A DNA stretch of 39,890 nt, taken from positions 1 to 39,890 of the forward strand of contig JADZDZ010000073.1 of the NCBI GenBank assembly GCA_020850785.1, given 5' to 3'. The notes beneath the pieces are model-generated. The model did no database searches and was not told the origin of the DNA. It saw only the letters and a list, made by a program, of their open reading frames with translations. The number at the start of each line of letters is the position of its first letter. The first letter of the stretch is position 1. Below are positions 8,057 to 15,457 of the stretch, in pieces. This DNA comes from Candidatus Sumerlaeota bacterium. GTDB taxonomy: Bacteria > Sumerlaeota > Sumerlaeia > SLMS01. A program made the translations under genes and the position numbers.

Positions 8057-9907
8057 TTACTTGGCGCCCGTTCCGAACTTGTCTTCCGGTGCGGGTGTCA
8101 ACGCCGGCGGAGCAGGAATATCCTTCTCCCAGCCGAGGTAGTAACCCACCGAACCCTTGCGATACTGCGAATCGCGCTCGTAGTACTGGCGTGCGCGGTC
8201 GGCGTTGTCGCTGTGGCGCTTGCGGTTTGCTTCCGTCCAGATGTTCGGCGACGTCGGCGTCACGAAGATGAAGGAACGCACCTGCGTGCCCTGACGTGCC
8301 TGGAACTTGAAGAACAGGTTGATGATCGGAATCTTTCCGAGCAGCGGCATTTCGTTCTTCGTCGTGGAGAACAGGTTCGCGTTGCTGCCGGCGACGATGA
8401 TCGTCTGGCCGTCGCTCACTTCAACCACGCTGGACGTGTTCACATCCTTCAGCGAGAAGATTTCGTCGTCGCTGCTGGTCTGGTTGTTTGTCGTGGCCTT
8501 CGTGGAGGTCGTGATCTGGATGCGAATCTTGCCGTTTTCCAGAATGAACGGCGTCGCGCTGACCTGAACGCCCTGCTCGATGTTCGCCACGGAGGTCGTG
8601 TTTGCGCCCTCAAGGCTCACGAACGTGCTAAGGCCGTCCTTGAAGCTCGCCGTCTCGCCGCTGACCACCGAGAGGTGCGGGGCCTGATAGTGGACGACGT
8701 AGTCCTGCGTCTTGGTTGCTTCAATCTGCGCGAGAACGTTTCCACCCGGATCCCAGGTCACCAGCAATTCATCTTCGCCGTAGCCGGCGTTGTCCGTGCC
8801 GAAGTCAAGGCCCGTGCCTGCACGGCCCCCTGCGGCGCCCGGATAGTTGAACAGGTATTCGCGCGCGGCGTCATCACCGTGGCCGTTAAGGCGCTGCACG
8901 GCCTGCGCCGTGTAGAAGTTGCTGATGATGCCCGTCTGCGGGTCCGCCTGCTCGACTTCGCGGAGCAACTGGAAGTCGATCGAGTTGAGCTGGTTGTAGA
9001 TGTTCGTGCCGCGGCGGTCAGCCTTCGACATGTCAACGGTCACCAACACGACGTCCAGTTCGATGATCGGCTTCTGCAGTTGGATGTGGCTGATCACGTT
9101 CGGGAAATAGAGCTTCGCGATCTGTTCCGCTTCCGACTTCTCGCGGTCCGTTGTCGCGACGCCTGTCAGCCAGGCGCTGATTTCCTTCTCGTTGTTTTCC
9201 TTCAACTCTGCCTTGATCTGGCCGAAGTTGCGGGCATCGAAATCCTGACGCAGTTGCGCCAGCATCTTCTGCTGTTCGCTCTGCGTGATCTGCGATTCCA
9301 CGAGGTCAACCACGTTGAAATTCTTGATGATGGTCTGGTAACGCTGGTAGTCTGCCATCGAGACGATCGTGCCCTGAACGACGAGGAGGTCGCCGACCTG
9401 CGAGGCGCTCACGCCGACCACGTCGCTCAGAAGCTGGCGAAGGGTCTGCAGGTCCTTCGCGACGTCCTGGCTGGAGACGACGAAGCGAATCAGGCGAACC
9501 GAGCCGTCATTGAGCATTGCACGAAGGTCGGAGGTGCCCGCCGCCTTGGAATGCACAAGGATGCCGTTGCCGTCAGGGGACACGGTCGCCGTGATGACGT
9601 TCGTGTTGCTGACAGCGATGCGCCCAACGCCCTGAATGCCCAGATACTCGTCCTGGTCGACTTCCTTGCGCACCACGCGCTCCGGTTCCTGAAGCGTGGT
9701 CTGTGCTGCTGCTGCCGCCGGTGCCGGCGCTGCAGCCGTTGCCGCTGGTGCGGCGGGTGTCGGACGTGGTTCGTTGTCCGTTCTGGTGTTTGTAACGCCC
9801 TGTGCCGCTGGTGTCACTGGGGGGACACTGCCGACTTGGGCCAGCGCCGTGCCCCCGCCAACCATAGCGAGCGAGGCCACAAGTAATGCCTTGTATGCCT
9901 TTTTCAT
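8057..9907 (-). CDS. cpaC: Tad outer-membrane secretin CpaC/RcpA
   Basis: A 616-residue secretin. A Sec signal peptide is evident (MKKAYKALLVASLAMVGG, cleavage near TALAQ 20-24), followed by an Ala/Pro-rich linker (about 30-75) and N-terminal domains with BON-like character (DLLVVQGTIVSMADYQRY, about 180-200). The C-terminal half has the secretin signature DGQTIIVAG ... EMPLLGKIPIINLFFK. About 80 polar residues follow the barrel region. It should form the multimeric outer-membrane channel through which the Flp pilus emerges. The start is ATG 9907, with the Shine-Dalgarno GAAAGGGG six bases upstream, partly inside a small hairpin. Its neighbours cpaB upstream and cpaF downstream fit standard tad order. 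Confidence 0.93.
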   Translation of the reverse strand: MKKAYKALLVASLAMVGGGTALAQVGSVPPVTPAAQGVTNTRTDNEPRPTPAAPAATAAAPAPAAAAAQTTLQEPERVVRKEVDQDEYLGIQGVGRIAVSNTNVITATVSPDGNGILVHSKAAGTSDLRAMLNDGSVRLIRFVVSSQDVAKDLQTLRQLLSDVVGVSASQVGDLLVVQGTIVSMADYQRYQTIIKNFNVVDLVESQITQSEQQKMLAQLRQDFDARNFGQIKAELKENNEKEISAWLTGVATTDREKSEAEQIAKLYFPNVISHIQLQKPIIELDVVLVTVDMSKADRRGTNIYNQLNSIDFQLLREVEQADPQTGIISNFYTAQAVQRLNGHGDDAAREYLFNYPGAAGGRAGTGLDFGTDNAGYGEDELLVTWDPGGNVLAQIEATKTQDYVVHYQAPHLSVVSGETASFKDGLSTFVSLEGANTTSVANIEQGVQVSATPFILENGKIRIQITTSTKATTNNQTSSDDEIFSLKDVNTSSVVEVSDGQTIIVAGSNANLFSTTKNEMPLLGKIPIINLFFKFQARQGTQVRSFIFVTPTSPNIWTEANRKRHSDNADRARQYYERDSQYRKGSVGYYLGWEKDIPAPPALTPAPEDKFGTGAK

Positions 9908-9910
9908 TCG

Positions 9911-9926
9911 ATACCCCTTTCGGTAT
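9911..9926 (-). promoter_or_regulatory. Small hairpin overlapping the secretin Shine-Dalgarno
   Basis: On the mRNA strand ATACC (9926-9922) pairs with GGTAT (9915-9911) around the loop GAAAGG. The ribosome-binding sequence GAAAGGGG lies in the loop and the 3' arm. The stem is only five base pairs, so a modest effect on secretin translation is all that could be expected. Confidence 0.35.
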
Positions 9927-9956
9927 AGGTTTTACTGCTCCTACTATTTTCCTGCA

Positions 9957-9980
9957 CCGGAAAGCGGGTTCGCATTCCGG
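9957..9980. repeat. Inverted repeat in the cpaB-secretin gap
   Basis: CCGGAA (9957-9962) and TTCCGG (9975-9980) form a stem extended by GCG/CGC across a single A-A mismatch, with a GGTT loop. It lies between the cpaB stop and the secretin start. No T-run follows on the transcribed strand. It may stabilise the processed mRNA; there is no stronger evidence of function. Confidence 0.4.
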
Positions 9981-9997
9981 GTTTATTCCTTGAACTC

Positions 9998-10864
9998 CTA
10001 CCTCATCCGATCACTGCGCTCAGTCTGCAGACGCGACAACTCTGTCAGATTCAGCACATCCTGATAGGTCACTTCCGTGCGTGGACTGATCGTGCCCGGA
10101 TCGGTCTGCTTGCGAAGCAACAGCGTGAAGACCGCCGTGTCCGTCAGGTTGCCGCCTTCCCTCAGGCCGACGCGCATGGCGAAGGTGAGGATTTGCGCTT
10201 CCCGCGGCGTCACTGCGATGGTGATATTCTGCATTCCGCCGCTGCGGCGCGGGCGCGCCATGTTGATGCCCGGCGTTTCGACGAAGTCCTCGCCGATCGC
10301 CAGCACCTTCACATTTTCGAACATATAGACAGTGGTCGGGCGGTAGGAGAATTCCTCGATCGTCTGCGGCCCCTGATTGGGAACCGTGATCGTGCGCACC
10401 GTCTTGTCCGGAACCTGCAGCGTTGCGATGATGTCCACGCGATCGCCCACGCGCAGGAAGGAGGTCAGCGAGCCGCCCTTTTCGATGTCGATGCTGATGG
10501 CGCGCTCGCCGTCCTGCAGCTTCGTGTCAAAGGTGAATGTCTCCACATTGGAAACATTCTTTTCCACGCTCTGGTCCAGAAGCACGTCGTTGGGCTGCAT
10601 GTCTGCGGCCACGCGGCTTCCGACGTAGAGGCCCTTGTCCTGCGGGCGTGCAAGGCCGCGAATCTTTCCCGCCGTTGCCGCGTCGATGGTCGCTTCACCG
10701 ATGTCCTCAATGCGCAGCGCCTCGCCCTTCTTGCGCTCGGTCTTCAGCACCAGCACGGTCGTCATCTGCGTGCGCTGCTGCTGCGACTTCAAATACTGCT
10801 GAATTCCCAAAAACGCGAAGATACCAAAAACAACCGCGATAATGATCGGCACTTTCGTCTGCAT
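9998..10864 (-). CDS. cpaB: Flp pilus assembly protein CpaB/RcpC
   Basis: A 288-residue protein with an N-terminal membrane anchor (about 6-22, PIIIAVVFGIFAFLGI), then a SAF-like domain (about 36-95: VLVLKTERKKGEALRIEDIG ... GLYVGSRVAADM) and the RcpC/CpaB domain (about 118-260: ERAISIDIEKGG, FLRVGDRVDIIAT, ITIAVTPREAQILTFA). CpaB is periplasmic and supports secretin function and pilus assembly in Tad systems. The start is ATG 10864, 14 bases after the prepilin peptidase stop, so the two are almost certainly co-transcribed. Confidence 0.92.
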   Translation of the reverse strand: MQTKVPIIIAVVFGIFAFLGIQQYLKSQQQRTQMTTVLVLKTERKKGEALRIEDIGEATIDAATAGKIRGLARPQDKGLYVGSRVAADMQPNDVLLDQSVEKNVSNVETFTFDTKLQDGERAISIDIEKGGSLTSFLRVGDRVDIIATLQVPDKTVRTITVPNQGPQTIEEFSYRPTTVYMFENVKVLAIGEDFVETPGINMARPRRSGGMQNITIAVTPREAQILTFAMRVGLREGGNLTDTAVFTLLLRKQTDPGTISPRTEVTYQDVLNLTELSRLQTERSDRMR

Positions 10865-10878
10865 GGTGGTTCCTTAGG

Positions 10879-11388
10879 CTATTTGAATTTCTGGAGAAGA
10901 ACGATCAAAATCCCCAGACACATCGACGTTCCGAAAGGGATGCGCTGGGTCATCAGCCCCAGCACGCCAACCGGCTGCTTTCCAACTTCTGCATCCTGCG
11001 ATTTTCTCAACTGACGATTCCTGTAGCTTTTCCAGACGATGAACCCAAGCCCAATTATGCCTCCGATCATCAGAGCATAATAAAGGATTCGGAACGTATC
11101 TATAGTTCCCACAAGCGCCCCGATGGCCGCCGCCAGCTTCACATCCCCCCCACCCACGGAGGGACGGCCGCGGCTCCAGCCGGTGATCAGGTAGGGGATC
11201 ATGAAGCACCCCCCCGCGATCAGCGCCGCCTTCAGGGCGTCGATGAAATGGGCTTCCAAAAGGGCCAGAAACAACCCCAGCAGGAGCGCCGGGATCGTCA
11301 GCCAGTTGTAGATTTTGCCTTCCTTCAGTTCCGTATAGATGATCACCGGAACCATCAACAGAAGGATGATCGGTTGCAGTGGTGGCAA
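10879..11388 (-). CDS. cpaA: Prepilin peptidase TadV/CpaA (A24 family) with Glu at the first catalytic position
   Basis: A 169-residue polytopic membrane protein with a short form typical of TadV/CpaA (no N-methyltransferase domain). The GxGD motif is present as GGGDVKL with Asp82. The other catalytic aspartate of the family normally sits in a D-L-[KR]-x-x-x-I-x-N context; here the sequence is YTELKEGKIYNW, with Glu20 (codon GAA). Function may survive or be weakened. It should cleave the Flp leader at Gly12-Ala13. The start is TTG 11388 with GGAAAG six bases upstream; no in-frame ATG fits. It is separated from flp by a terminator, so it needs its own promoter in the 11389-11546 gap or read-through. 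Confidence 0.88.
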   Translation of the reverse strand: MPPLQPIILLLMVPVIIYTELKEGKIYNWLTIPALLLGLFLALLEAHFIDALKAALIAGGCFMIPYLITGWSRGRPSVGGGDVKLAAAIGALVGTIDTFRILYYALMIGGIIGLGFIVWKSYRNRQLRKSQDAEVGKQPVGVLGLMTQRIPFGTSMCLGILIVLLQKFK

Positions 11389-11546
11389 CGCAGGCTTTCC
11401 ATGAAGGGGTCACGGCGTGGTGATGCCCTTGTGGAGAGTGGGCGAGCTTCTGCCCTCAGCTAAACAAACGACAGCAGACCGTAATAGGACTGGACGCTTT
11501 CATCCCATCCCCAGCTTTACACAGTCCAGCGAAAAAGTTGTCTTCT

Positions 11547-11588
11547 AAAAAAAGAAAAGGCCGCATCGAGCGATCGATGCGGCCTTTT
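11547..11588 (-). terminator. Strong intrinsic terminator of flp
   Basis: A perfect 15-bp stem (AAAAGGCCGCATCGA and its complement, 11555-11588) with a four-base loop is followed on the minus strand by a T-rich tract (TTTTCTTTTTTT, 11558-11547). It begins 12 bases beyond the flp stop codon. It should end most flp transcripts and leave the downstream tad genes at lower expression. Confidence 0.93.
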
Positions 11589-11600
11589 GGGAGGATAACC

Positions 11601-11876
11601 TTAGTTCAGGTTAACTTCTGTTTCGGCGGCTCCACTCTCGGTCTGGGCCATGTCCGGCTTGTCCGAGGTAAGCTTTCCTGTTTCAGCGATCTTCACCTTC
11701 TCAGTTGTCGTCGTGCTACCGCTGACCTTGTCAACCGACGTCTTGACCTGGCTGCGAAGCTGACCACCGAGGAGCATGAAGGCAAGGATGCCCGCAACGG
11801 CGATGAGCACGAGGATGATGACGTACTCCGTGGAGATGGCGCCCTTGCGGTTGTTGCGTGTGATGAGGTTCTTCAT
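11601..11876 (-). CDS. flp: Flp-family type IVb prepilin
   Basis: A 91-residue prepilin from ATG 11876, chosen because AGGAG lies six bases upstream; an in-frame ATG at 11897 would place that site inside the gene. A 12-residue basic leader ends in RKG, and cleavage before Ala13 gives a mature N terminus AISTEYVIILVLIAVAGI with the canonical Glu5-Tyr6 of Flp pilins and one hydrophobic helix. The mature tail of about 50 residues is polar, with a Thr run (STTTTE) and is longer than in the smallest Flp pilins. It is the major subunit of the pilus built by the downstream genes. A terminator follows immediately, insulating it. Confidence 0.93.
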   Translation of the reverse strand: MKNLITRNNRKGAISTEYVIILVLIAVAGILAFMLLGGQLRSQVKTSVDKVSGSTTTTEKVKIAETGKLTSDKPDMAQTESGAAETEVNLN

Positions 11877-11920
11877 GGTTTTCTCCTGATATTCCAAGTG
11901 GAAGAGTTTGCGAGATCAAA

Positions 11921-11947
11921 ACCGGCGCCCGGCTTGGGTGCGCCGGT
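11921..11947 (-). promoter_or_regulatory. Hairpin in the flp leader
   Basis: ACCGGCGC (11921-11928) and GCGCCGGT (11940-11947) form a perfect 8-bp stem with an 11-base loop. On the minus strand the stem is followed by TTTTG, a weak terminator-like tail, 45 bases upstream of the flp start. It could be an attenuator, a 5' stabilising stem for an abundant pilin mRNA, or the terminator of an unseen upstream transcript. Confidence 0.4.
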
Positions 11948-12146
11948 CAGCCTCTTGGGGTCCTAACAAGAACTGGATAACACCTAATCTTCGCCCCTCA
12001 AGGGCACCCACTGGGTGCAGTCCTGATTTTGGGGGTGGATTTTTCTGCTTTCCAGTTTCTGAACGTGAATTAATGGGCGGTTTTTCACCAGCGTCAACAC
12101 AAAAGGGTTCGCGTCTCGCATTTTTCCTGATTTAACGGGGCAAATT

Positions 12147-12218
12147 CCCTCCCCTTGACCCCTGACGCCCTCCCCTTGGACCGTTGGGGATATTGAAGCT
12201 AGTCCACATACCCTCCCC
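12147..12218. repeat. Three phased CCCTCCCC repeats upstream of ald
   Basis: CCCTCCCC occurs at 12147, 12168 and 12211. The first two share the longer core CCCTCCCCTTG. Offsets are 21 and 43 bases, close to two and four helical turns. An overlapping short inverted repeat TCCCC...GGGGA lies at 12171-12190. Such phasing is common for operator sites; no regulator can be named. Confidence 0.45.
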
Positions 12219-12235
12219 ATTTTTGAGGTTTTCCC

Positions 12236-13345
12236 ATGATTATCGGCGTTCCAAAGGAAATTAAGGATCAGGAATACCGCGTTGCCATGACGCCCGCTGG
12301 TGTCAAGGAACTGACGCGCCGCGGCCACCGGGTGATTGTCCAGACCCGCGCCGGCGTTGGCATCGGCGTCGAGGATTCCGCCTTCACCGCCGCCGGGGCG
12401 GAAATCGCCGATACCGCCGAAGAGGTCTTTGAGCGCGCCACCCTGATTGTTAAGGTGAAGGAGCCGATCAAGTCCGAATACAAGCTCATTCGCCCGGATC
12501 ATGTTCTTTTTGAATACTTCCATTTCGCATCGAGCAAGGACCTGACGGATGCGATGATCGCCAGCAAGGCCACGTGCCTGGCGTATGAAACGGTTACCGG
12601 CCCCGGCGGCCATCCGCTGCTGACGCCCATGAGCGAAATTGCCGGACGCCTCTCCGTGCAGCAGGGTGCCAAGTATCTGGAAAAACCCTCCGGCGGTCGT
12701 GGAACCCTTCTTGGCGGCGTGCCCGGCGTGAAGCCGGCCCGCGTGATGGTGCTGGGGGGCGGCGTCGTCGGCACGAACGCGGCGAAGATCGCCGCAGGCA
12801 TGGGCGCGCGCGTGACCATCCTCGACATCAATCTGGAGCGGCTTCGTTATCTGGACGATGTGATGCCGAAGAACATTTCCACCCTCTATTCCAACGAGCA
12901 CAACATCGCCAGCCAGCTTGACCGCGTGGACGTGATCATCGGCGGCATCTACCGCAGCGGCGCGCGCGCATCGCACCTGATTCGGCGCGAGCACCTGAAG
13001 ATGATGCCCAAGGGGGCCGTCGTCGTGGACGTCGCCATCGATCAGGGTGGCTGCTTCGAATCATCGCGCCCAACCACCCACAGCGACCCGATCTACGAAG
13101 AGGACGGCGTCATTCACTACTGCGTCACCAACATGCCCGGCGCCGTGGCCCGCACATCCACTTTTGCACTCACCAATGCGACGCTCCCCTACGTCATCTG
13201 GATAGCGGAGCAGGGATGGCCCGATTGCGTTACGGAAAACGAGCACCTTCGCCACGGCCTCAACATCGCCAAGGGGAAGGTCACCCATCCCGGCGTCGCG
13301 GAAGCGTACGGCCTCCCGCTGGAAGCGGTGGACGCGGTCCTGTAG
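12236..13345 (+). CDS. ald: Alanine dehydrogenase
   Basis: A 369-residue protein of normal length for NAD-dependent L-alanine dehydrogenase, which interconverts L-alanine and pyruvate plus ammonia in the cytoplasm. The N terminus MIIGVPKEIKDQEYRVA is diagnostic. Expected substrate residues are Arg15, Lys75 (VKVKEP) and His96 (EYFHFAS). The NAD-binding Rossmann segment VMVLGGGVVGTNAAKIA lies at about 170-186. The start is ATG 12236 with GAGG seven bases upstream. It is a single gene between the divergent flp and the convergent rsmB. Its upstream region carries phased CCCTCCCC repeats. Confidence 0.97.
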   Translation: MIIGVPKEIKDQEYRVAMTPAGVKELTRRGHRVIVQTRAGVGIGVEDSAFTAAGAEIADTAEEVFERATLIVKVKEPIKSEYKLIRPDHVLFEYFHFASSKDLTDAMIASKATCLAYETVTGPGGHPLLTPMSEIAGRLSVQQGAKYLEKPSGGRGTLLGGVPGVKPARVMVLGGGVVGTNAAKIAAGMGARVTILDINLERLRYLDDVMPKNISTLYSNEHNIASQLDRVDVIIGGIYRSGARASHLIRREHLKMMPKGAVVVDVAIDQGGCFESSRPTTHSDPIYEEDGVIHYCVTNMPGAVARTSTFALTNATLPYVIWIAEQGWPDCVTENEHLRHGLNIAKGKVTHPGVAEAYGLPLEAVDAVL

Positions 13346-13357
13346 GAAATGAAGAAT

Positions 13358-13389
13358 GCGGCGCGGGCGCATACAAACGCCCGCGCTGC
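13358..13389. terminator. GC-rich hairpin between convergent ald and rsmB
   Basis: GCGGCGCGGGCG (13358-13369) pairs with CGCCCGCGCTGC (13378-13389), 12 bp with one G-T wobble. It lies 12 bases past the ald stop and 17 bases before the rsmB stop. No T-run follows on either strand, so termination is plausible but not canonical. Confidence 0.5.
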
Positions 13390-13406
13390 GGAATGTTCCG
13401 AGTGCG

Positions 13407-14819
13407 TTATTTTTCCTTCCGTCGCATTCGGGCGATGAAGAATCCGTCCGTGTTGTGTGTGGAAGGAAGCATTGTCAGTGATGACCTGTCCGCGCTTTGC
13501 GAAGCGCGGATTTTTTCATTCTGGAAGGGAAGCCAGTCCGGCGCAAAATCGGGAAAGCTGCGCTGCAATTCCGCCATCATCCCCGTCGTCTCCTCCGGCT
13601 CGAAGCTGCACGTTGCATAGACGAGAATCCCACCCGGCTTCACCAGCGGTGCGTACAGCGCAAGGCACTCGCGTTGTTGCGCCGTGGTCTCCGCGATGCG
13701 CGCATCCATCGGCCCGCGCCATTGAAGCGTTGGCTCCCGCCGCAATCGACCGAGCCCCAGGCAGGGCGCGTCGATCAACACCGCATCGTAGGGCGCAAAC
13801 ATCGCCGCCGTTCCGGGCCACGCAATGCGTACGTTTGTGAGTTGGTTTCTGGGGATGCGCTGTTCCAGCGGCTTTAGTCGTGCGGGATCGGTGTCATGCG
13901 CGTACACGACCCCCTTGCCTCCCATCAGCGAAGCCAAATGGATCGTCTTCCCGCCGGCGCCCGCGCATGCATCCAAAATTTTCCATCCCGGCTCCGGTGC
14001 CACGGCAAGGCTCACCAACTGGCTGGCCTGCTCGTGAATTTCGCACCAGCCTTCCTTCATCGCCGGCAGGTCCTTCAGCGACGCCTTCTTGACGAAGCGA
14101 ATGCAGTCGTCGGAGTACGCGCCGGGAGACACCTCCAGCCGATGCTCACGCATGTGCTGCAAGACATCCTCGCGCGATTTGCGGTGACGGTTCACGCGCA
14201 CATCCAACGGCGCCGGTTGGTGGAACGCCTTCGCCAGTGCCACCGCTGCGGCCTCGCCCCGCTCTGCGGTCCATCGTTGCAGCAATTCCGGCGCGATGGA
14301 AAACTCCGCCGCCAATTGGATCGCTCGCGGCGCGTGGGATAGCGCGGGGTCCTTGGCCACGCGTCGCGCGAAATCGCCAACCGTCGCGGAGAGGGCGTCC
14401 AGTTCCTCCTTCGTGGCAACGCCCTGTTCAGCGGCATGGTCCATTGCGGTCAAGGTGAGGGCCTCCGCCTTCCGCGACTCGGCGCCCAAGTCCTTCACCA
14501 GCCACAAATAGGTCGCCAGCGCCGCTTCCTCCAGCGGAGGCGTTCCTGCGATCGCCTCCATCAGGGACGGCGCACCCGATTGGCGCTCCGCCCATTCCCG
14601 CAGCATCAGCAGTTGCGGGCGCCGCCGCAGAAGCGAATAGAGCGCCGCAGCGAGGAACATCCTCCCCTTCATGGCGATTTGCGGGCGTGTGCGAAAAAAG
14701 CCCTCCACAAACTGATCGGTCGGCGTCGTTGTGCGAATCACCGCGTAATAGAGTTCCGCCAGCCGCCCGCGGAGGCGGTCGTGCTGTTCAGATTCGGGAA
14801 TGGATTTCTCAGGTGCCAC
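13407..14819 (-). CDS. rsmB: RsmB/NOP-family rRNA (cytosine-5) methyltransferase
   Basis: A 470-residue protein in two parts. An N-terminal NusB-like helical region (about 10-175) is characteristic of RsmB. The C-terminal SAM-dependent methyltransferase has motif I DACAGAGGKT at 283-292, the motif IV DAPC with Cys353, and the catalytic motif VI YATCS with Cys404. The family methylates 16S rRNA C967 in E. coli. The start is GTG 14819; a nearby ATG at 14841 is out of frame. It is divergent from the peroxiredoxin gene, 74 bases apart. The NusB-like part is degenerate, so another member of the RsmB/RsmF group is possible. Confidence 0.85.
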   Translation of the reverse strand: MAPEKSIPESEQHDRLRGRLAELYYAVIRTTTPTDQFVEGFFRTRPQIAMKGRMFLAAALYSLLRRRPQLLMLREWAERQSGAPSLMEAIAGTPPLEEAALATYLWLVKDLGAESRKAEALTLTAMDHAAEQGVATKEELDALSATVGDFARRVAKDPALSHAPRAIQLAAEFSIAPELLQRWTAERGEAAAVALAKAFHQPAPLDVRVNRHRKSREDVLQHMREHRLEVSPGAYSDDCIRFVKKASLKDLPAMKEGWCEIHEQASQLVSLAVAPEPGWKILDACAGAGGKTIHLASLMGGKGVVYAHDTDPARLKPLEQRIPRNQLTNVRIAWPGTAAMFAPYDAVLIDAPCLGLGRLRREPTLQWRGPMDARIAETTAQQRECLALYAPLVKPGGILVYATCSFEPEETTGMMAELQRSFPDFAPDWLPFQNEKIRASQSADRSSLTMLPSTHNTDGFFIARMRRKEK

Positions 14820-14893
14820 GCGCTTCGCTTTTTCTTTCCATTAAAGGTGGGTATTCATTTCTTTTTCCTGCCCGACTTGACTCGGAACGGACC

Positions 14894-15457
14894 ATGCGAA
14901 TGAACTTGCTGGTTGGTTATAAACCACGGGAGTTTGTTTTGTCCGACGTCTTGACCATCAACCATGAAGTGCCGGATTTCACGCTTCCGGCGGATACAGG
15001 AGGAACCATCACGCTGAGCGATTTTCGCAATCGCCAATCGGTGCTCCTGTTTTTTTATCCGGCGGATTTTACTCCCGTCTGCACTTCGGAAGTTTGCGCC
15101 TTCCGCGATGATTATGAACACTTTCGCGCGCGCAACGTCGCTTTGTTGGGCGTCAGCGGCGACTCGGTTGAAACACACCAGCGCTTTTCCAAGGAATGCC
15201 GTCTCCCCTTTCCACTCCTAAGCGACCAATCCTACAGCGTCGCTCGCGCCTTCGGCGCCAAGGGGCTTCTCGGAATGCGCCGCGCCTACTACCTCATCGA
15301 CACCCGCGGCGTCCTCCTTTGGCAACACTGCGAATGCCTTCCGGTCTTCCGCCTCTGCAATTCCCGCCTTCGTGACGTCATCCAGCGCAACCTCCCCGAA
15401 CCACAATCCGCCGGCACCAATCACGACATTCCCCTCGTCTCACCGCCGCACCTTTAG
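14894..15457 (+). CDS. Peroxiredoxin, BCP/PrxQ type
   Basis: A 187-residue thiol peroxidase of the AhpC/TSA superfamily. The core begins at VPDFTLPADTGG (26-37) and has the active-site sequence PADFTPVCTSEVC. Cys63 is the peroxidatic cysteine and Cys68, five residues later, matches the resolving cysteine of atypical two-Cys PrxQ/BCP proteins. It reduces hydrogen peroxide and organic peroxides with thioredoxin-type donors. The start was set at ATG 14894; a second in-frame ATG is at 14900, and neither has a strong Shine-Dalgarno. The first ~22 residues precede the usual domain. Its stop overlaps the stop of the convergent small membrane gene. Confidence 0.88.
   Translation: MRMNLLVGYKPREFVLSDVLTINHEVPDFTLPADTGGTITLSDFRNRQSVLLFFYPADFTPVCTSEVCAFRDDYEHFRARNVALLGVSGDSVETHQRFSKECRLPFPLLSDQSYSVARAFGAKGLLGMRRAYYLIDTRGVLLWQHCECLPVFRLCNSRLRDVIQRNLPEPQSAGTNHDIPLVSPPHL

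Larger units (their letters stand above)
11877..12235. other. Divergent intergenic region between flp and ald (359 bp)
   Basis: No gene is supported here. It must hold the promoters of flp (leftward) and ald (rightward). On the flp side there is an 8-bp hairpin at 11921-11947; on the ald side, three CCCTCCCC repeats. I could not pick a convincing -35/-10 pair or a sigma-54 site for either gene. The middle (about 11950-12140) shows no clear structure. Confidence 0.6.

Noticed and set aside
7853..9886. A 677-codon open frame on the plus strand opposite the secretin gene
   Set aside because: It mirrors the secretin codons, has no recognisable domain, and its composition (rich in Arg, Val, His) is that of an antisense frame in GC-rich DNA. 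The minus-strand secretin has a signal peptide and full motifs.
11488..11529. Inverted repeats GGACTG/CAGTCC and CTGGAC/GTCCAG in the gap before the prepilin peptidase
   Set aside because: Arms are only six bases, overlapping and ~30 bases apart; likely chance.
11877..11897. An upstream in-frame ATG for Flp at 11897
   Set aside because: The clear AGGAG ribosome-binding site lies between it and ATG 11876, and the shorter leader is standard for Flp pilins.
11898..12235. Sigma-54 or clear sigma-70 promoter for flp or ald
   Set aside because: I found only partial matches with poor spacing; not strong enough to list.
11984..12994. A 336-codon minus-strand frame spanning the ald promoter and coding region
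   Set aside because: It is antisense to alanine dehydrogenase and covers its upstream repeats; no domain is visible.
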